From assembly GCA_002427815.1 (NCBI GenBank), contig DIZF01000026.1, positions 39,844 to 103,843 on the forward strand: DNA of 64,000 nucleotides, given 5' to 3'. The notes under the pieces are model-generated. The model was not told the origin of the DNA, ran no database searches, and saw only the letters and a list, made by a program, of their open reading frames with translations. The position numbers and the translations under genes are program-made. Shown here one piece after another: positions 1 through 9,473 of this stretch (the stretch's first letter is position 1; each line of letters opens with the position of its first letter). Source of the stretch: Ramlibacter tataouinensis (GTDB lineage Bacteria > Pseudomonadota > Gammaproteobacteria > Burkholderiales > Burkholderiaceae_C).

Positions 1-896
1 GCGTGACCCTGGAGCGCTATCGCACGCTGCTGCAGCAGGACTCGATCGCGCGCCAGGACGTGGACACCCAGGCCGCGCTGGTCAAGCAGCTCGAAGGCAC
101 CGTCGTCTCCGACAAGGCCAACGAGGGCACGGCCCGTCTCAATCTCGGCTACACCCGCATCGTCGCGCCCGTTGCCGGGCGCGTCGGGCTGCGCACGGTC
201 GACGTGGGCAACGTGGTCAGCACGAGCGATGCCAACGGCGTGGCGCTGATCACGCAGCTGTCGCCGATCGATGTCGAGTTCGCCGTGCCGCAGGACCAGG
301 CGCCCGAGCTGCAGCGCAATGCCGGCGCATCCATGGAAGCCAGGGCGCTCGACCGCACGCGCACCGTGGTGCTGGACACCGGCGTATTCGCGTCACTGGA
401 CAACCAGGTCGATACCCAGACCGGGACGGTGCGCGCCAAGGCCCGCTTCAACAACACCAAGCTGGCGCTGTTCCCCAGCCAGTTCGTCAATGTGCAGCTC
501 AATGTGCGCACCATCCGCGACGCCGTGGTGGTTCCGGTGTCGGCGCTGCGCCAAGGCAGCGCCGGTGAGTATGTCTTCGTGCTCAAGGAGGACCGCACCG
601 TGGCGCAGCGGCCGGTCCGGCGCGGCCAGGCGACCGTCGACAAGGTGCAGATCGCCAGCGGACTGCAGGTGGGCGAGCGCGTGATCACCGAGGGCGCGGA
701 CCGGTTGCGCGACGGCTCGCGGGTGGTGCTTCCGGGCGACACGCCCGGCGCCGCCGGCGCGCGCGGACCCGCGAGCGGGCGCCGGCGCGGCGGGCCCGAT
801 GGCGCTGCATCGGCCCCCGTCGGTGGAGCAGCGGCCGCCACCCCGGCTGGGACGCCCGCTTCAGGTGAGCGGCGGCGCCGCACCGCAGCCCAATGA
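1..896 (+). CDS. mdtA: RND efflux periplasmic adaptor (MdtA/MuxA-like), 5' partial
   Basis: This is the C-terminal 297 codons of a membrane-fusion protein that bridges an inner-membrane RND pump and an outer-membrane channel. The window starts inside the gene, with codons in frame from base 3. A short coiled-coil hairpin (about residues 5-45 of the visible part) leads into the second lipoyl half, with the typical run [20 protein letters not shown], then the beta-barrel and membrane-proximal domains. The tail after about residue 245 is Ala/Gly/Pro/Arg-rich and probably disordered. The stop codon overlaps the ATG of the downstream permease (ATGA), so the two are translationally coupled. Family assignment is firm. 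The substrate is not known; MdtABC/MuxABC pumps export bile salts, novobiocin or beta-lactams in other species. Confidence 0.9.
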   Translation, partial: VTLERYRTLLQQDSIARQDVDTQAALVKQLEGTVVSDKANEGTARLNLGYTRIVAPVAGRVGLRTVDVGNVVSTSDANGVALITQLSPIDVEFAVPQDQAPELQRNAGASMEARALDRTRTVVLDTGVFASLDNQVDTQTGTVRAKARFNNTKLALFPSQFVNVQLNVRTIRDAVVVPVSALRQGSAGEYVFVLKEDRTVAQRPVRRGQATVDKVQIASGLQVGERVITEGADRLRDGSRVVLPGDTPGAAGARGPASGRRRGGPDGAASAPVGGAAAATPAGTPASGERRRRTAAQ

Positions 897-3800
897 GTCC
901 TTCGCGCCCGTTCATCCTGCGGCCGGTCGCCACCTCGCTGCTGATGGTGGCCATCGTGCTGGCCGGCATCGTGGGCTTCCGGTTCCTGCCGCTGTCGGCG
1001 CTGCCGCAGGTGGACTACCCGACCATCCAGGTGCAGACCCTGTATCCGGGCGGCAGCCCGGAGGTGATGGCGCAGACGGTCACGGCGCCGATGGAGCGGC
1101 AGTTCGGCCAGATGCCGGGGCTCGCGCGCATGAGTTCCACCAGCGCTGCCGGCGTTTCCATCGTCACCTTGCAGTTCAACCTGGGCCTGGCGCTGGACGT
1201 GGCCGAGCAGCAGGTGCAGGCCGCCATCAACGCCGGGGCCTCGCTGTTGCCGGCCGACCTGCCGGCGCCGCCGATCTATGCCAAGGTCAACCCGGCCGAC
1301 GCGCCGGTGCTGACGCTGGCGATCACCTCGGACACCTTGCCGCTGACCGAGGTGCAGAACATCGTCAACACCCGGCTGGCGCTGAAGATCAGCCAGGTCA
1401 CCGGGGTCGGCCTGGTCACGCTGTCCGGCGGCCAGCGCCCGGCGGTGCGGGTGCAGGCCGACATCCGGACGCTGGCCTCGTACGGGCTCGGGCTCGACAG
1501 CATCCGCACGGCGATCACCGCCGCCAACGCCAACAGCGCCAAGGGCAGCATCGACGGGCCGACCCGGGCCTACACCATCAACTCCAATGACCAGCTGATG
1601 GCCGCCGCCGACTACGGCAAGGTCGTCGTGGCGTTTCGCAACGGCGCGCCGGTGCGCCTGTCCGACGTGGCGCGGGTGGTGCAAAGCGCGGAGAACGTCA
1701 AGCTCGGCGCCTGGGCCATGACCGGCGGGCAACTCAAGCCGGCCATCATCCTGGACGTGCAGCGGCAACCCGGCGCCAACGTCATCGCCACCGTGGACGC
1801 CATCAAGGCCCGCCTGCCGGAGCTCACCGCGGGCCTGCCGGCGGCGGTGCACATGGACGTGCTGAGCGACCGCACCACCGGCATCCGGTCCTCGGTGGAC
1901 CATGTGCAGATCGAGCTGATCCTGGCCGTGCTGCTGGTGGTGCTGGTGATCTTCGCGTTCCTGCACAGCCCGCGCGCGACGCTGATCGCCAGCCTGTCGG
2001 TGCCCATTTCCCTGATCGGCACCTGCGGGGCGATGTACCTGCTGGGCTACAGCCTGAACAACCTCAGCCTGATGTCCATGACCATCGCCACTGGCTTCGT
2101 GGTGGACGATGCGATCGTGATGATTGAAAATATCTCGAGACACATCGAGGACGGCGAGCCGCCGATGGAAGCGGCCATGCGCGGTGCGAGCGAGATCGGC
2201 TTCACCATCATTTCGCTGACGGTGTCGCTGATCGCGGTGCTGATCCCGCTGCTGTTCATGGGCGATGTGGTGGGGCGGCTGTTCCGCGAGTTCGCCGTCA
2301 CGCTGGCCATCACCATCCTGATCTCGGCCGCCGTGTCGCTGACCCTGGTGCCGATGATGTCGGCGCGCTGGCTCACCGCGCACCCGGGCGGGGAGACCGG
2401 CTTGGGCGGCAGGATGCAGCGCGGGTTCGATCGCGTCATCGAGCGTTACGACGTCGCGCTGCAATGGGTGCTGGAGCGCGAGCGCGCCACCCTGCTGGTC
2501 GCGCTGGCCACGATGGTGCTCACGGTGCTGCTGTACATCTGGATTCCCAAGGGCCTGTTCCCGACCCAGGACACCGGCCAGTTGCAGGCGCGGGTGGAGG
2601 CGACGCAATCGGTGTCGTATCCGCTGATGGCGCAGCTGCAGCAGGAGGTGGCGCGCCGCATCATGCAGGACCCCGAGGTCGAAACGCTCAGCAGTTTTGT
2701 CGGCGTGGACGCGACCAACAACACCATGCTGCACACCGGCCGCATGCTGATCAACCTGAAGAAGGGCCACGGCGACCAGCAGGACATCATGGACCGGTTG
2801 CGACAGCGCGCCCAGCAGGTTGCCGGTATCACCCTGTACCTGCAGCCGACCCAGGACCTCACCATCGACGCCGAGAGCGGCCCGACGCAATACCGCTTCT
2901 CGATCGAGGCGGCGGACAGCGCCACGGTAGCCCAGGCGGCCGCGCGCATTGTGCAGAGGTTGCAGACCGTCAAGCAGGTGCGCAACGTGGTGACCGATGC
3001 GGACGCGTCCAGCGCAGCGGTCTACGTGGACATCGACCGCGACTCGGCGGCGCGCCTGAACATCTCGGCTGCCAACATCGACGACGCCCTGTACAGCGCC
3101 TTCGGCCAGCGCATCGTCTCCACAATCTTCACCGAGACCAACCAGTACCGGGTCATCCTCGAGGCACGCCCGGATGCCGACGTCACGCCGGCGACGCTGG
3201 GCATGGTGCAGCTGCGCACCTCATCGGGCGACGCGGTGCCGCTGTCGTCGATCGCCAACATCGCCCTGCGCCGCGCGCCGCTGCAGATCACCCACGTGGC
3301 GCAGTACCCGGCGACCACCATCGGCTTCGATACCGCGCCGGGCGAGTCCCTGGGCTCGGCGGTAGACACCATTCGCGCGGCGGCCGACGAAATCAAGCTG
3401 CCGCCGGGCGTGACCATGACGTTCCTCGGCGCGTCGGGCGCTTACGAGGCATCGCTCACCAATCAGCTCTGGCTGATCCTGGCGGCGGTGGTGTGCGTGT
3501 ACATCGTGCTGGGGGTGCTGTACGAGAGCTACATCCACCCTCTCACCATCCTGTCGACGCTGCCGTCGGCCGGCGTCGGGGCCTTGCTGGCGCTGATGAT
3601 CACCGGCCAGGGCCTGGGCGTGGTCGGCATCATCGGCATCATCCTCTTGATCGGCATCGTCAAGAAGAACGCGATCATGATGATCGACTTCGCGATCGAG
3701 GCCGAGCGCAACGAAGGCAAATCGGCCCGCGAGGCGATCCATCAGGCCGCGCTGCTGCGGTTCCGGCCGATCCTGATGACGACCCTGGCCGCGCTGTTCG

Positions 3801-4009
3801 CCGCTGTGCCGCTGATGCTGGGCTGGGGCGAGGGCGCCGAGTTGCGCCGCCCGCTCGGCCTGGCGATCTTCGGCGGTCTGATCGTCAGTCAGATGCTCAC
3901 GCTGTTCACCACGCCGGTGATCTATCTCGGCTTCGACAGCCTCGCCCAGCGGTGGCGGCGGCGGTCAGGCGGTGGTCGACCCGGCGCGGTCGAGGGAGCA
4001 GCCGTATGA
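893..4009 (+). CDS. mdtB: RND multidrug efflux permease, MdtB/MuxB-like
   Basis: A 1038-residue proton-driven inner-membrane exporter of the AcrB/HAE1 type, at the usual family length. It opens with the N-terminal signature [20 protein letters not shown] (first membrane helix). The proton-relay aspartate pair is seen in TM4 at residues 405-406 ([13 protein letters not shown]) and the TM10 lysine in [15 protein letters not shown]. Two large periplasmic loops lie between TM1-TM2 and TM7-TM8. The ATG overlaps the adaptor stop codon. MdtB and MdtC work as a heteromultimer in E. coli, and the presence of two unlike permeases here fits that. The partner permease follows only after a 535-base gap filled by an inverted-repeat element, which is unusual for this operon. 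Confidence 0.93.
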   Translation: MSPSRPFILRPVATSLLMVAIVLAGIVGFRFLPLSALPQVDYPTIQVQTLYPGGSPEVMAQTVTAPMERQFGQMPGLARMSSTSAAGVSIVTLQFNLGLALDVAEQQVQAAINAGASLLPADLPAPPIYAKVNPADAPVLTLAITSDTLPLTEVQNIVNTRLALKISQVTGVGLVTLSGGQRPAVRVQADIRTLASYGLGLDSIRTAITAANANSAKGSIDGPTRAYTINSNDQLMAAADYGKVVVAFRNGAPVRLSDVARVVQSAENVKLGAWAMTGGQLKPAIILDVQRQPGANVIATVDAIKARLPELTAGLPAAVHMDVLSDRTTGIRSSVDHVQIELILAVLLVVLVIFAFLHSPRATLIASLSVPISLIGTCGAMYLLGYSLNNLSLMSMTIATGFVVDDAIVMIENISRHIEDGEPPMEAAMRGASEIGFTIISLTVSLIAVLIPLLFMGDVVGRLFREFAVTLAITILISAAVSLTLVPMMSARWLTAHPGGETGLGGRMQRGFDRVIERYDVALQWVLERERATLLVALATMVLTVLLYIWIPKGLFPTQDTGQLQARVEATQSVSYPLMAQLQQEVARRIMQDPEVETLSSFVGVDATNNTMLHTGRMLINLKKGHGDQQDIMDRLRQRAQQVAGITLYLQPTQDLTIDAESGPTQYRFSIEAADSATVAQAAARIVQRLQTVKQVRNVVTDADASSAAVYVDIDRDSAARLNISAANIDDALYSAFGQRIVSTIFTETNQYRVILEARPDADVTPATLGMVQLRTSSGDAVPLSSIANIALRRAPLQITHVAQYPATTIGFDTAPGESLGSAVDTIRAAADEIKLPPGVTMTFLGASGAYEASLTNQLWLILAAVVCVYIVLGVLYESYIHPLTILSTLPSAGVGALLALMITGQGLGVVGIIGIILLIGIVKKNAIMMIDFAIEAERNEGKSAREAIHQAALLRFRPILMTTLAALFAAVPLMLGWGEGAELRRPLGLAIFGGLIVSQMLTLFTTPVIYLGFDSLAQRWRRRSGGGRPGAVEGAAV

Positions 4010-4012
4010 CGG

Positions 4013-4505
4013 GCCGGGTTTCGCCCGGCGGGCGCGGCAAGCCGGGTCTCGCCCCGGCGGGCGACTTACTTTTCTTTGCTTCGCCAAAGAAAAATAAGCA
4101 AAAGAAAGGCGACCCTGCTGTCTGCGACCCCGCCGCTATGCGGCGGGGCAACCTGCGGTCAGATGGCTATAGCCGGGGGTCCGCGCAAACTCGCTACGCT
4201 CAAACAGGCGCGGACCTATCCCGGCCACCGCCATGTTCCGCAGGCGCAGCCAGAAGGGTGGGGGAGCCAACTCCCCCGCGCCTGCGAGGCGATCCTGGCT
4301 TACGCCCCTCTGGCTGTGCCTGCGATTCGCCCACGGAGCGGGGGAGAAAGACGACCGCGTGTTTGAGCGTAGCGAGTTGCGGGCGTCTTCCCCCGCGGTG
4401 GGCCAATCGCAGGGACGCCCGGCGCGCAGCGCCGGGTAACAGACAGTGGGGTCGCCTTTTCTTTGCCTACTTTCCTTTGGCGATCCAAAAGAAAGTAGGT
4501 GCGCC
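4013..4505 (+). repeat. Long imperfect inverted-repeat element between mdtB and mdtC
   Basis: The 535-base gap between the permease genes has no convincing gene. It opens with two small hairpins (GCCGGG...CCCGGC at 4013-4029 and again at 4041-4058). From about 4068 to 4505 it forms a long imperfect inverted repeat. The left arm carries AAAGAAAGGCGACCCTG, then CTGTCTG, then ACTCGCTACGCTCAAACA, then CAGCCAGAAGGG. The right arm, read as reverse complement, carries the same blocks in the same order. Each arm is roughly 190 bases. Short reading frames in it are by-products of the repeat. Similar repeats rich in CTTTCTTTTG-type sequence are scattered in Comamonadaceae genomes (from memory, not checked). 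It could fold into a large RNA hairpin and lower mdtC expression. Confidence 0.8.
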
Positions 4506-4544
4506 GCCGGGCGCACATCCCGGCCACGGGCCGAGACGTCATAG

Positions 4545-7500
4545 ATGAACCTCTCCGAACCCTTCGTCCGCCGACCCGTCGCCACGGTGCTGCTGACCGT
4601 CGGCATCGCGCTCGCGGGCATCGCTGCGTTCTTCATGCTGGCGGTGGCGCCGCTGCCGACGGTGGACTTTCCGGTGATCGCCGTGAGCGCCAACCTGCCC
4701 GGGGCGAGTCCCGACACCATGGCCACCAGCGTCGCCACGCCGCTGGAGCGTCGCCTGGGCGTGATCGCCGGCGTCAACGAAATCACTTCGAACAGCGGCA
4801 ACGGGTCCACCCGCATCATCCTGCAGTTCGACCTGAACCGGCAGATCGACGCGGCCGCGCGCGAGGTGCAGGCCGCCATCAACGCGGCCCGGGCCGATCT
4901 GCCGGCTACGCTGCGCAGCAACCCGACCTACCGCAAAGTCAACCCGTCGGCCGCGCCGGTGGTGATCCTGGCGCTGACGTCGCCGACGCGCTCGCCCGGC
5001 CAGATCTACGACGCCGTGTCCAACATCGTGCAGCAGAAGCTGTCGCAGGTGCGCGGCGTGGGCGACGTCGAACTGGGCGGCGGCTCGCTGCCGGCGGTGC
5101 GCGTGGACCTGCTGCCGTTCGCCCTCAACCGCTATGGCGTGAGCATGGAAGACGTCCGGGCCGCCCTGCAGGCCAACAGCGCCAACCGGCCCAAGGGCGC
5201 CATCGAAGGCAATGGCGAACGCCTGCAGATCTACACTGGCAGCGGAACCTTCGACAAGGCCCGGCCGACTGCCGCCGATTACCGCGGGCTGGTCGTGGCC
5301 TGGCGCAACGGCGCAGCGATCCGGCTGGCCGACGTCGCAGCCGTCAACGACAGCGTGGAGAACATCAACACGCTGGGGCTTTTCAACGGCCAGCCGGCGG
5401 TGATCGTGCTGGTCACGCTGCAGCCCGGCGCCAACGCCATCGAGACCGTGGACAGCGTGAGCGCGCTGCTGCCCGAGCTGGAGGCTGAGCTGCCGCAGGA
5501 CATCAAGCTGCAGGTGGCGACCGATCGCACCCATTCGATCCGCGCGTCGCTGCACGAGGTGGAAGTCACGCTGCTGATCGCGGTGACGCTGGTGGTGCTG
5601 GTGGTGAGCGCGTTCCTGCGCAGCGTCCGGGCCACCATCATTCCGGCGGTGGCGACCGCCGTGTCGTTGCTGGGCACTTTCGGCGTCATGTACCTGCTGG
5701 GTTTTTCGCTCAACAACCTGAGCCTGATGGCGCTCACGGTGGCGACGGGCTTCGTGGTGGACGACGCGATCGTGGTGCTGGAAAACACCAGCCGCCACAT
5801 CGAGGCCGGCATGGACCGCTTCAAGGCCGCGCTGCTCGGCGCGCGCGAGGTCGGCTTCACCGTGCTGTCGATCAGCCTGTCGCTGGTGGCGGTGTTCATC
5901 CCGCTGCTGTTCATGGGCGGGCAGGTGGGACGGCTGTTCCGCGAGTTCGCGGTGACGCTGTCGGCCGCCGTCATGATCTCGCTGGTCATCTCGCTCACCA
6001 CCACGCCGATGATGTGCGCCTGGCTGCTCAAGCCCGATGCGCAACGGCGCGAACCCGGGCGGCTGGCGCGCTGGCTGGAAGGCGCTTTCACGGGCGTGCG
6101 GCGCGGCTACGAACACAGCCTGGACTGGGCGCTGCACGCGCAATGGCTGGTGCTGCTGATCCTGGTGCTGGTGATAGCCCTGAACGGCTACCTCTTCGTC
6201 ATGGTGCCCAAGGGCTTCTTCCCGCAGCAGGACACCGGCCAGATCCAGGGCGGCATGCGCGCCGACCAGAGCATCTCGTTCCAGGCCATGCAGGACAAGT
6301 TGCGCCAGCTCGTCAACATCATCCGCAGCGACCCCGCGGTGGACACGGTGGTGGGCTTCACCGGCGGCAGCCGCGCGGGCGGTGGCTTCGTGTTCGTCAA
6401 CCTCAAGCCGGCATCGCAAAGAACCGAACGCGGCCAGGCCGTGATCGCCCGGCTGCGCCCGCAACTGGCGCGCGTTACCGGCATCAGCCTGTTCCTCAAC
6501 CCGGTGCAGGACCTGCGCATGGGCGGGCGCCAGAGCAACAGCACCTACCAGTACACCCTCAAGAGCGACAACATTGCCGACCTGCACCGGTGGGCGACAC
6601 GGCTCGCCGAAGCGATGAAGCGGCAGCCGGCCCTCACCGATGTGGACACCGACCAGGAGGACAACGGCGTCGAGAGCTACGTGGAAGTCGACAAGGATTC
6701 GGCGTCGCGGCTGGGCATCAACTCGCGCGACGTGGACAACGCGCTGTACGACGCATTCGGCCAGCGCCAGGTGGCCACCATCTACAGCGAGCTGAACCAG
6801 TACCACGTTGTGCTGGGGCTGGCGCCGCAGTACATGCGCAGCCCCGAGGCGCTCAAGGACCTCTACGTGCCGGCGCGCGGCACGACAGGGTCGACAGCAA
6901 CCGCTGCCGCCTCCACCACGTCCACGGCGACGTCCACGGCGACCACGGCGACCACGACGACAGCTGCCAGTGTGATCAACCCGGCGCTGCGCGACCAGGC
7001 CACCGGACAGGCGGTGAACACCAGGCCGACCACGATGGTCCCGCTGTCGGCCATCGCGCGTTTTTCCGAGCGGCCCACCGCCAGCTCGGTCAGTCACCAG
7101 GACGCGGAACTCGCCACCACCATTTCGTACAACCTGGCCGATGGCCGCGTGCTGGCGGACGGCGAGTCCGCCGTGCGCCAGGCCGAGGCCGAGATCGGCC
7201 TGCCGATCAATGTGCGCGGCAGCTTCCAGGGCACCGCGAAGGCGGTGCAGGATTCGCAAAAGGAGCAGCCGATGCTGATCGTGCTGGCCATCGTGGTCAT
7301 CTACATTGTGCTGGGCGTGCTGTACGAAAGCCTGGTGCATCCGGTCACCGTGCTGTCCACGCTGCCCTCGGCCGGGGTCGGTGCCGTGCTGGCGCTGCTG
7401 ATCTTCCGGCTGGAGCTTTCCATCATCGCCCTGATCGGCCTGTTCCTGCTGATCGGCATCGTCAAGAAGAACGCCATTCTGATCATCGACTTCGCACTTG

Positions 7501-7811
7501 ACGCCGAGCGCTCGCGCGGACTCTCGGCCTATGACGCGGTGCGCGAGGCCTGCCTGCTGCGCTTCCGGCCCATCCTCATGACCACGCTCGCGGCCGGCCT
7601 CGGCGCATTGCCGCTGGCAGTGGGCTTCGGCGAAGGCGCGGAGCTGCGCCGGCCGCTGGGCATCGCCATCATCGGCGGCCTCATCGCCAGCCAGGTCATC
7701 ACCCTGCTCACAACCCCGGTGGTGTACCTGCTGCTGGACAAGCTGCGCCGGCGCAGCCCGCTGGAGCGCCAGCTGGGCCGCCACCCGGTGCCCGATCCCC
7801 AACCGCAATGA
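4545..7811 (+). CDS. mdtC: RND multidrug efflux permease, MdtC/MuxC-like
   Basis: A 1088-residue second RND permease, slightly longer than the usual 1025-1040. It starts NLSEPFVRRPVATVLLTVGI. The proton-relay aspartates are residues 406-407 ([13 protein letters not shown]) and the TM10 lysine is in [15 protein letters not shown]. The extra length is mostly a low-complexity Thr/Ala/Ser run at about residues 779-808, followed by a linker, in the second periplasmic loop just before the conserved TTMVPLSAIARF strand. The start at 4545 fits the conserved N-terminus. The 3' end overlaps the outer-membrane factor gene by ATGA. It should pair with MdtB to form the pump. Confidence 0.93.
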   Translation: MNLSEPFVRRPVATVLLTVGIALAGIAAFFMLAVAPLPTVDFPVIAVSANLPGASPDTMATSVATPLERRLGVIAGVNEITSNSGNGSTRIILQFDLNRQIDAAAREVQAAINAARADLPATLRSNPTYRKVNPSAAPVVILALTSPTRSPGQIYDAVSNIVQQKLSQVRGVGDVELGGGSLPAVRVDLLPFALNRYGVSMEDVRAALQANSANRPKGAIEGNGERLQIYTGSGTFDKARPTAADYRGLVVAWRNGAAIRLADVAAVNDSVENINTLGLFNGQPAVIVLVTLQPGANAIETVDSVSALLPELEAELPQDIKLQVATDRTHSIRASLHEVEVTLLIAVTLVVLVVSAFLRSVRATIIPAVATAVSLLGTFGVMYLLGFSLNNLSLMALTVATGFVVDDAIVVLENTSRHIEAGMDRFKAALLGAREVGFTVLSISLSLVAVFIPLLFMGGQVGRLFREFAVTLSAAVMISLVISLTTTPMMCAWLLKPDAQRREPGRLARWLEGAFTGVRRGYEHSLDWALHAQWLVLLILVLVIALNGYLFVMVPKGFFPQQDTGQIQGGMRADQSISFQAMQDKLRQLVNIIRSDPAVDTVVGFTGGSRAGGGFVFVNLKPASQRTERGQAVIARLRPQLARVTGISLFLNPVQDLRMGGRQSNSTYQYTLKSDNIADLHRWATRLAEAMKRQPALTDVDTDQEDNGVESYVEVDKDSASRLGINSRDVDNALYDAFGQRQVATIYSELNQYHVVLGLAPQYMRSPEALKDLYVPARGTTGSTATAAASTTSTATSTATTATTTTAASVINPALRDQATGQAVNTRPTTMVPLSAIARFSERPTASSVSHQDAELATTISYNLADGRVLADGESAVRQAEAEIGLPINVRGSFQGTAKAVQDSQKEQPMLIVLAIVVIYIVLGVLYESLVHPVTVLSTLPSAGVGAVLALLIFRLELSIIALIGLFLLIGIVKKNAILIIDFALDAERSRGLSAYDAVREACLLRFRPILMTTLAAGLGALPLAVGFGEGAELRRPLGIAIIGGLIASQVITLLTTPVVYLLLDKLRRRSPLERQLGRHPVPDPQPQ

Positions 7812-9232
7812 TCGTGACCCAATCCATGCGATATCTGTTTCCGCCTTGCGGCCCCGCTGTGCTCGTGCTGGCGCTCGCCCTGGCTGGCTGCGCTGTCGGG
7901 CCCGCCTACCAGCGGCCCGACGTGGCAACGCCGGCGGCGTTCAAGGAAGGGCGCGGCGAATGGGTGAAGGCGGTGCCGGCCGACACGCTGGAGCGCGGGC
8001 CGTGGTGGGAGCTGTTCAACGATCCGCAGCTCAACCAGCTGGCAGCGCAGGTGGAAGTGTCGAACCAGAACGTGGCGGCGGCCGTGGCGGCCTATGCCCA
8101 GGCGCGCGCGCTGGTGGCCCAGCAGCGCGCCGGGCTGTTCCCGGCGGTCTCGCTCGACGCCGGCGCCAACCGCAGCGGCAGCGGCAGCGGCGGCAAGACA
8201 CCGGCGCACAGCACCTACCAGATCAGCATCGGCGGCAGCTGGGAGCCCGATGTCTGGGGCCGCCTCGGACGCGGTGTCGAGGGTGCGCAGGCGGGTGCGC
8301 AGGCCAGTCTGGCGGACCTGCGGGCCGCTACCTTGTCGGCCCAGGGCGAACTGGCCACCGACTACTTCAACCTGCGCCAATCCGACGCGCAGATTGCGCT
8401 GCAGGCGCAGACCATCGAAGGCTATCAGCGCAGCTTGCGGATCACGCAGAACCGCTACAACGCGGGCATCGTGCCGCGTACCGACGTGCTGCAGGCGCAG
8501 ACCCAGCTGGCCAACGCCCAGGCCGACCAGCTGGGACTGGAGCGCCAGCGGGCTGTGCTGGAGCATGCGATCGCGGTGCTGGTGGGCAAGGCCCCGGCCG
8601 ACTTCAACCTGGCGGCCCGGCCGACCTGGGAAGGCATCGTCCCCGATGTGCCGTTCGACGTGCCCTCCACGCTACTGCAACGCCGACCCGATATCGCGGC
8701 CGCCGAGCGCCGCGCGGCGCAGGCCAACGAGCAGATCGGGATCGCCGAGGCGGCCTTCTTCCCGAGCCTGCAACTGTCGGGCTCGGCGGGCCTGGGGGCC
8801 GCAAGCATCGGCGACCTGTTCAAGGCATCGTCGCTCGTGTGGTCGCTGGGCGCGTCGCTGGCACAGACCGTCTTCGATGCCGGCGCCACCCGCGCCCGTG
8901 TCGAAAGTGCCCGCGCCGGCCTGGAGCAGGCGGCGGCCCATTACCGCCAGACCGTGCTGGCGGCGTTCCAGAGCGTCGAGGACCAGCTCATCGCCTCGCG
9001 CATCCTGCAGCAGCAATTGGTGCTGCGCGATCAGGCCGCGCAGGCCGCCAACCTGGTGGAGCAGCAGGTGCTGAATCGTTACCAGGCGGGACAGGTGAAC
9101 TACACCGACGTGATCACCGCCCAGGTGACCGCGCAAAGCGCCCGCCGCGCCGTGGCGCAGGCGCTGTCGGACCGGCAGGTTGCCGCGGTGGCCTTGATCC
9201 AGGCGCTGGGCGGGGGCTGGCGCGGCTTCTAG
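7808..9232 (+). CDS. Outer-membrane efflux lipoprotein, NodT/OprM family
   Basis: A 474-residue TolC-like channel protein that completes the tripartite pump (OpmB/MdtP position). The N-terminus has a hydrophobic segment and a lipobox LAGC with the lipidated cysteine at residue 28, followed by AVGPAYQRPDV, the typical start of mature NodT-family proteins. Two OEP repeats follow, with WWELFNDPQLNQL near the start and the conserved LLQRRPDIAAAERR at mid-protein. The ATG at 7808 overlaps the permease stop. An ATG at 7826 would also leave a good signal peptide. It is the last gene of the efflux operon, and no clear terminator is seen after it. Confidence 0.92.
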   Translation: MIVTQSMRYLFPPCGPAVLVLALALAGCAVGPAYQRPDVATPAAFKEGRGEWVKAVPADTLERGPWWELFNDPQLNQLAAQVEVSNQNVAAAVAAYAQARALVAQQRAGLFPAVSLDAGANRSGSGSGGKTPAHSTYQISIGGSWEPDVWGRLGRGVEGAQAGAQASLADLRAATLSAQGELATDYFNLRQSDAQIALQAQTIEGYQRSLRITQNRYNAGIVPRTDVLQAQTQLANAQADQLGLERQRAVLEHAIAVLVGKAPADFNLAARPTWEGIVPDVPFDVPSTLLQRRPDIAAAERRAAQANEQIGIAEAAFFPSLQLSGSAGLGAASIGDLFKASSLVWSLGASLAQTVFDAGATRARVESARAGLEQAAAHYRQTVLAAFQSVEDQLIASRILQQQLVLRDQAAQAANLVEQQVLNRYQAGQVNYTDVITAQVTAQSARRAVAQALSDRQVAAVALIQALGGGWRGF

Positions 9233-9350
9233 CAGCCACTCGTTTCTGCGCGACGTGTTTTGCGGCAGCGGTCACGAAGACATGGGCGGCGTGGGTCATG
9301 ATGAGGTGCCACCGGGGTGAAACGAACAGACAACGCGCGGAAGGGCGAGA

Positions 9351-9407
9351 TCAGTCCCGCCGCATGAGCTCCCGCCCGATGATGAGTTGCTGAATCTGCG
9401 TCGTGCC
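9351..9407 (-). pseudogene. C-terminal stub of an acyl-CoA dehydrogenase
   Basis: The minus strand encodes GTTQIQQLIIGRELMRRD and a stop. This is the conserved end of acyl-CoA dehydrogenases (EGT-x-QIQ-x-LIIGREL). Nothing of the other roughly 360 residues is present. It abuts, in another reading frame, the tail of an enoyl-CoA hydratase, so a deletion has fused the two genes. Its place directly downstream of aliA suggests that both belonged to the same alicyclic-acid operon. Confidence 0.75.
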
Positions 9408-9473
9408 ATTCGGGCGTGCGTCTTTCGAGGAAGGCCTTCATGCCCTCGTGCGCGTCAAGGCCTCGGTGTTCGA
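9406..9473 (-). pseudogene. C-terminal stub of an enoyl-CoA hydratase (badK-like position)
   Basis: Immediately after the aliA stop the minus strand encodes LDAHEGMKAFLERRTPEW. This matches the C-terminal signature of crotonase-family hydratases (EGM-x-AFLEKR-x-P). No start codon or N-terminal part is present. It runs into the acyl-CoA dehydrogenase stub at about 9408. In the cyclohexanecarboxylate pathway a hydratase (BadK) acts between the dehydrogenase AliB and BadH, so this may be what is left of badK. That last step is inference from position. Confidence 0.65.

Noticed and set aside
149..2890. 913-codon open frame on the minus strand opposite mdtA/mdtB
   Set aside because: His/Arg/Gln/Gly-rich translation without any fold pattern. 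It mirrors the real RND genes, which have full family signatures; such shadows are normal at high GC.
4136..4921. Several overlapping open frames in the mdtB-mdtC gap
   Set aside because: They arise from the inverted repeat, overlap on both strands and run into the mdtC start. No family pattern.
4539..7928. 1129-codon open frame on the minus strand opposite mdtC
   Set aside because: Same reason: shadow of a clear RND permease, low-complexity translation, no ribosome site.
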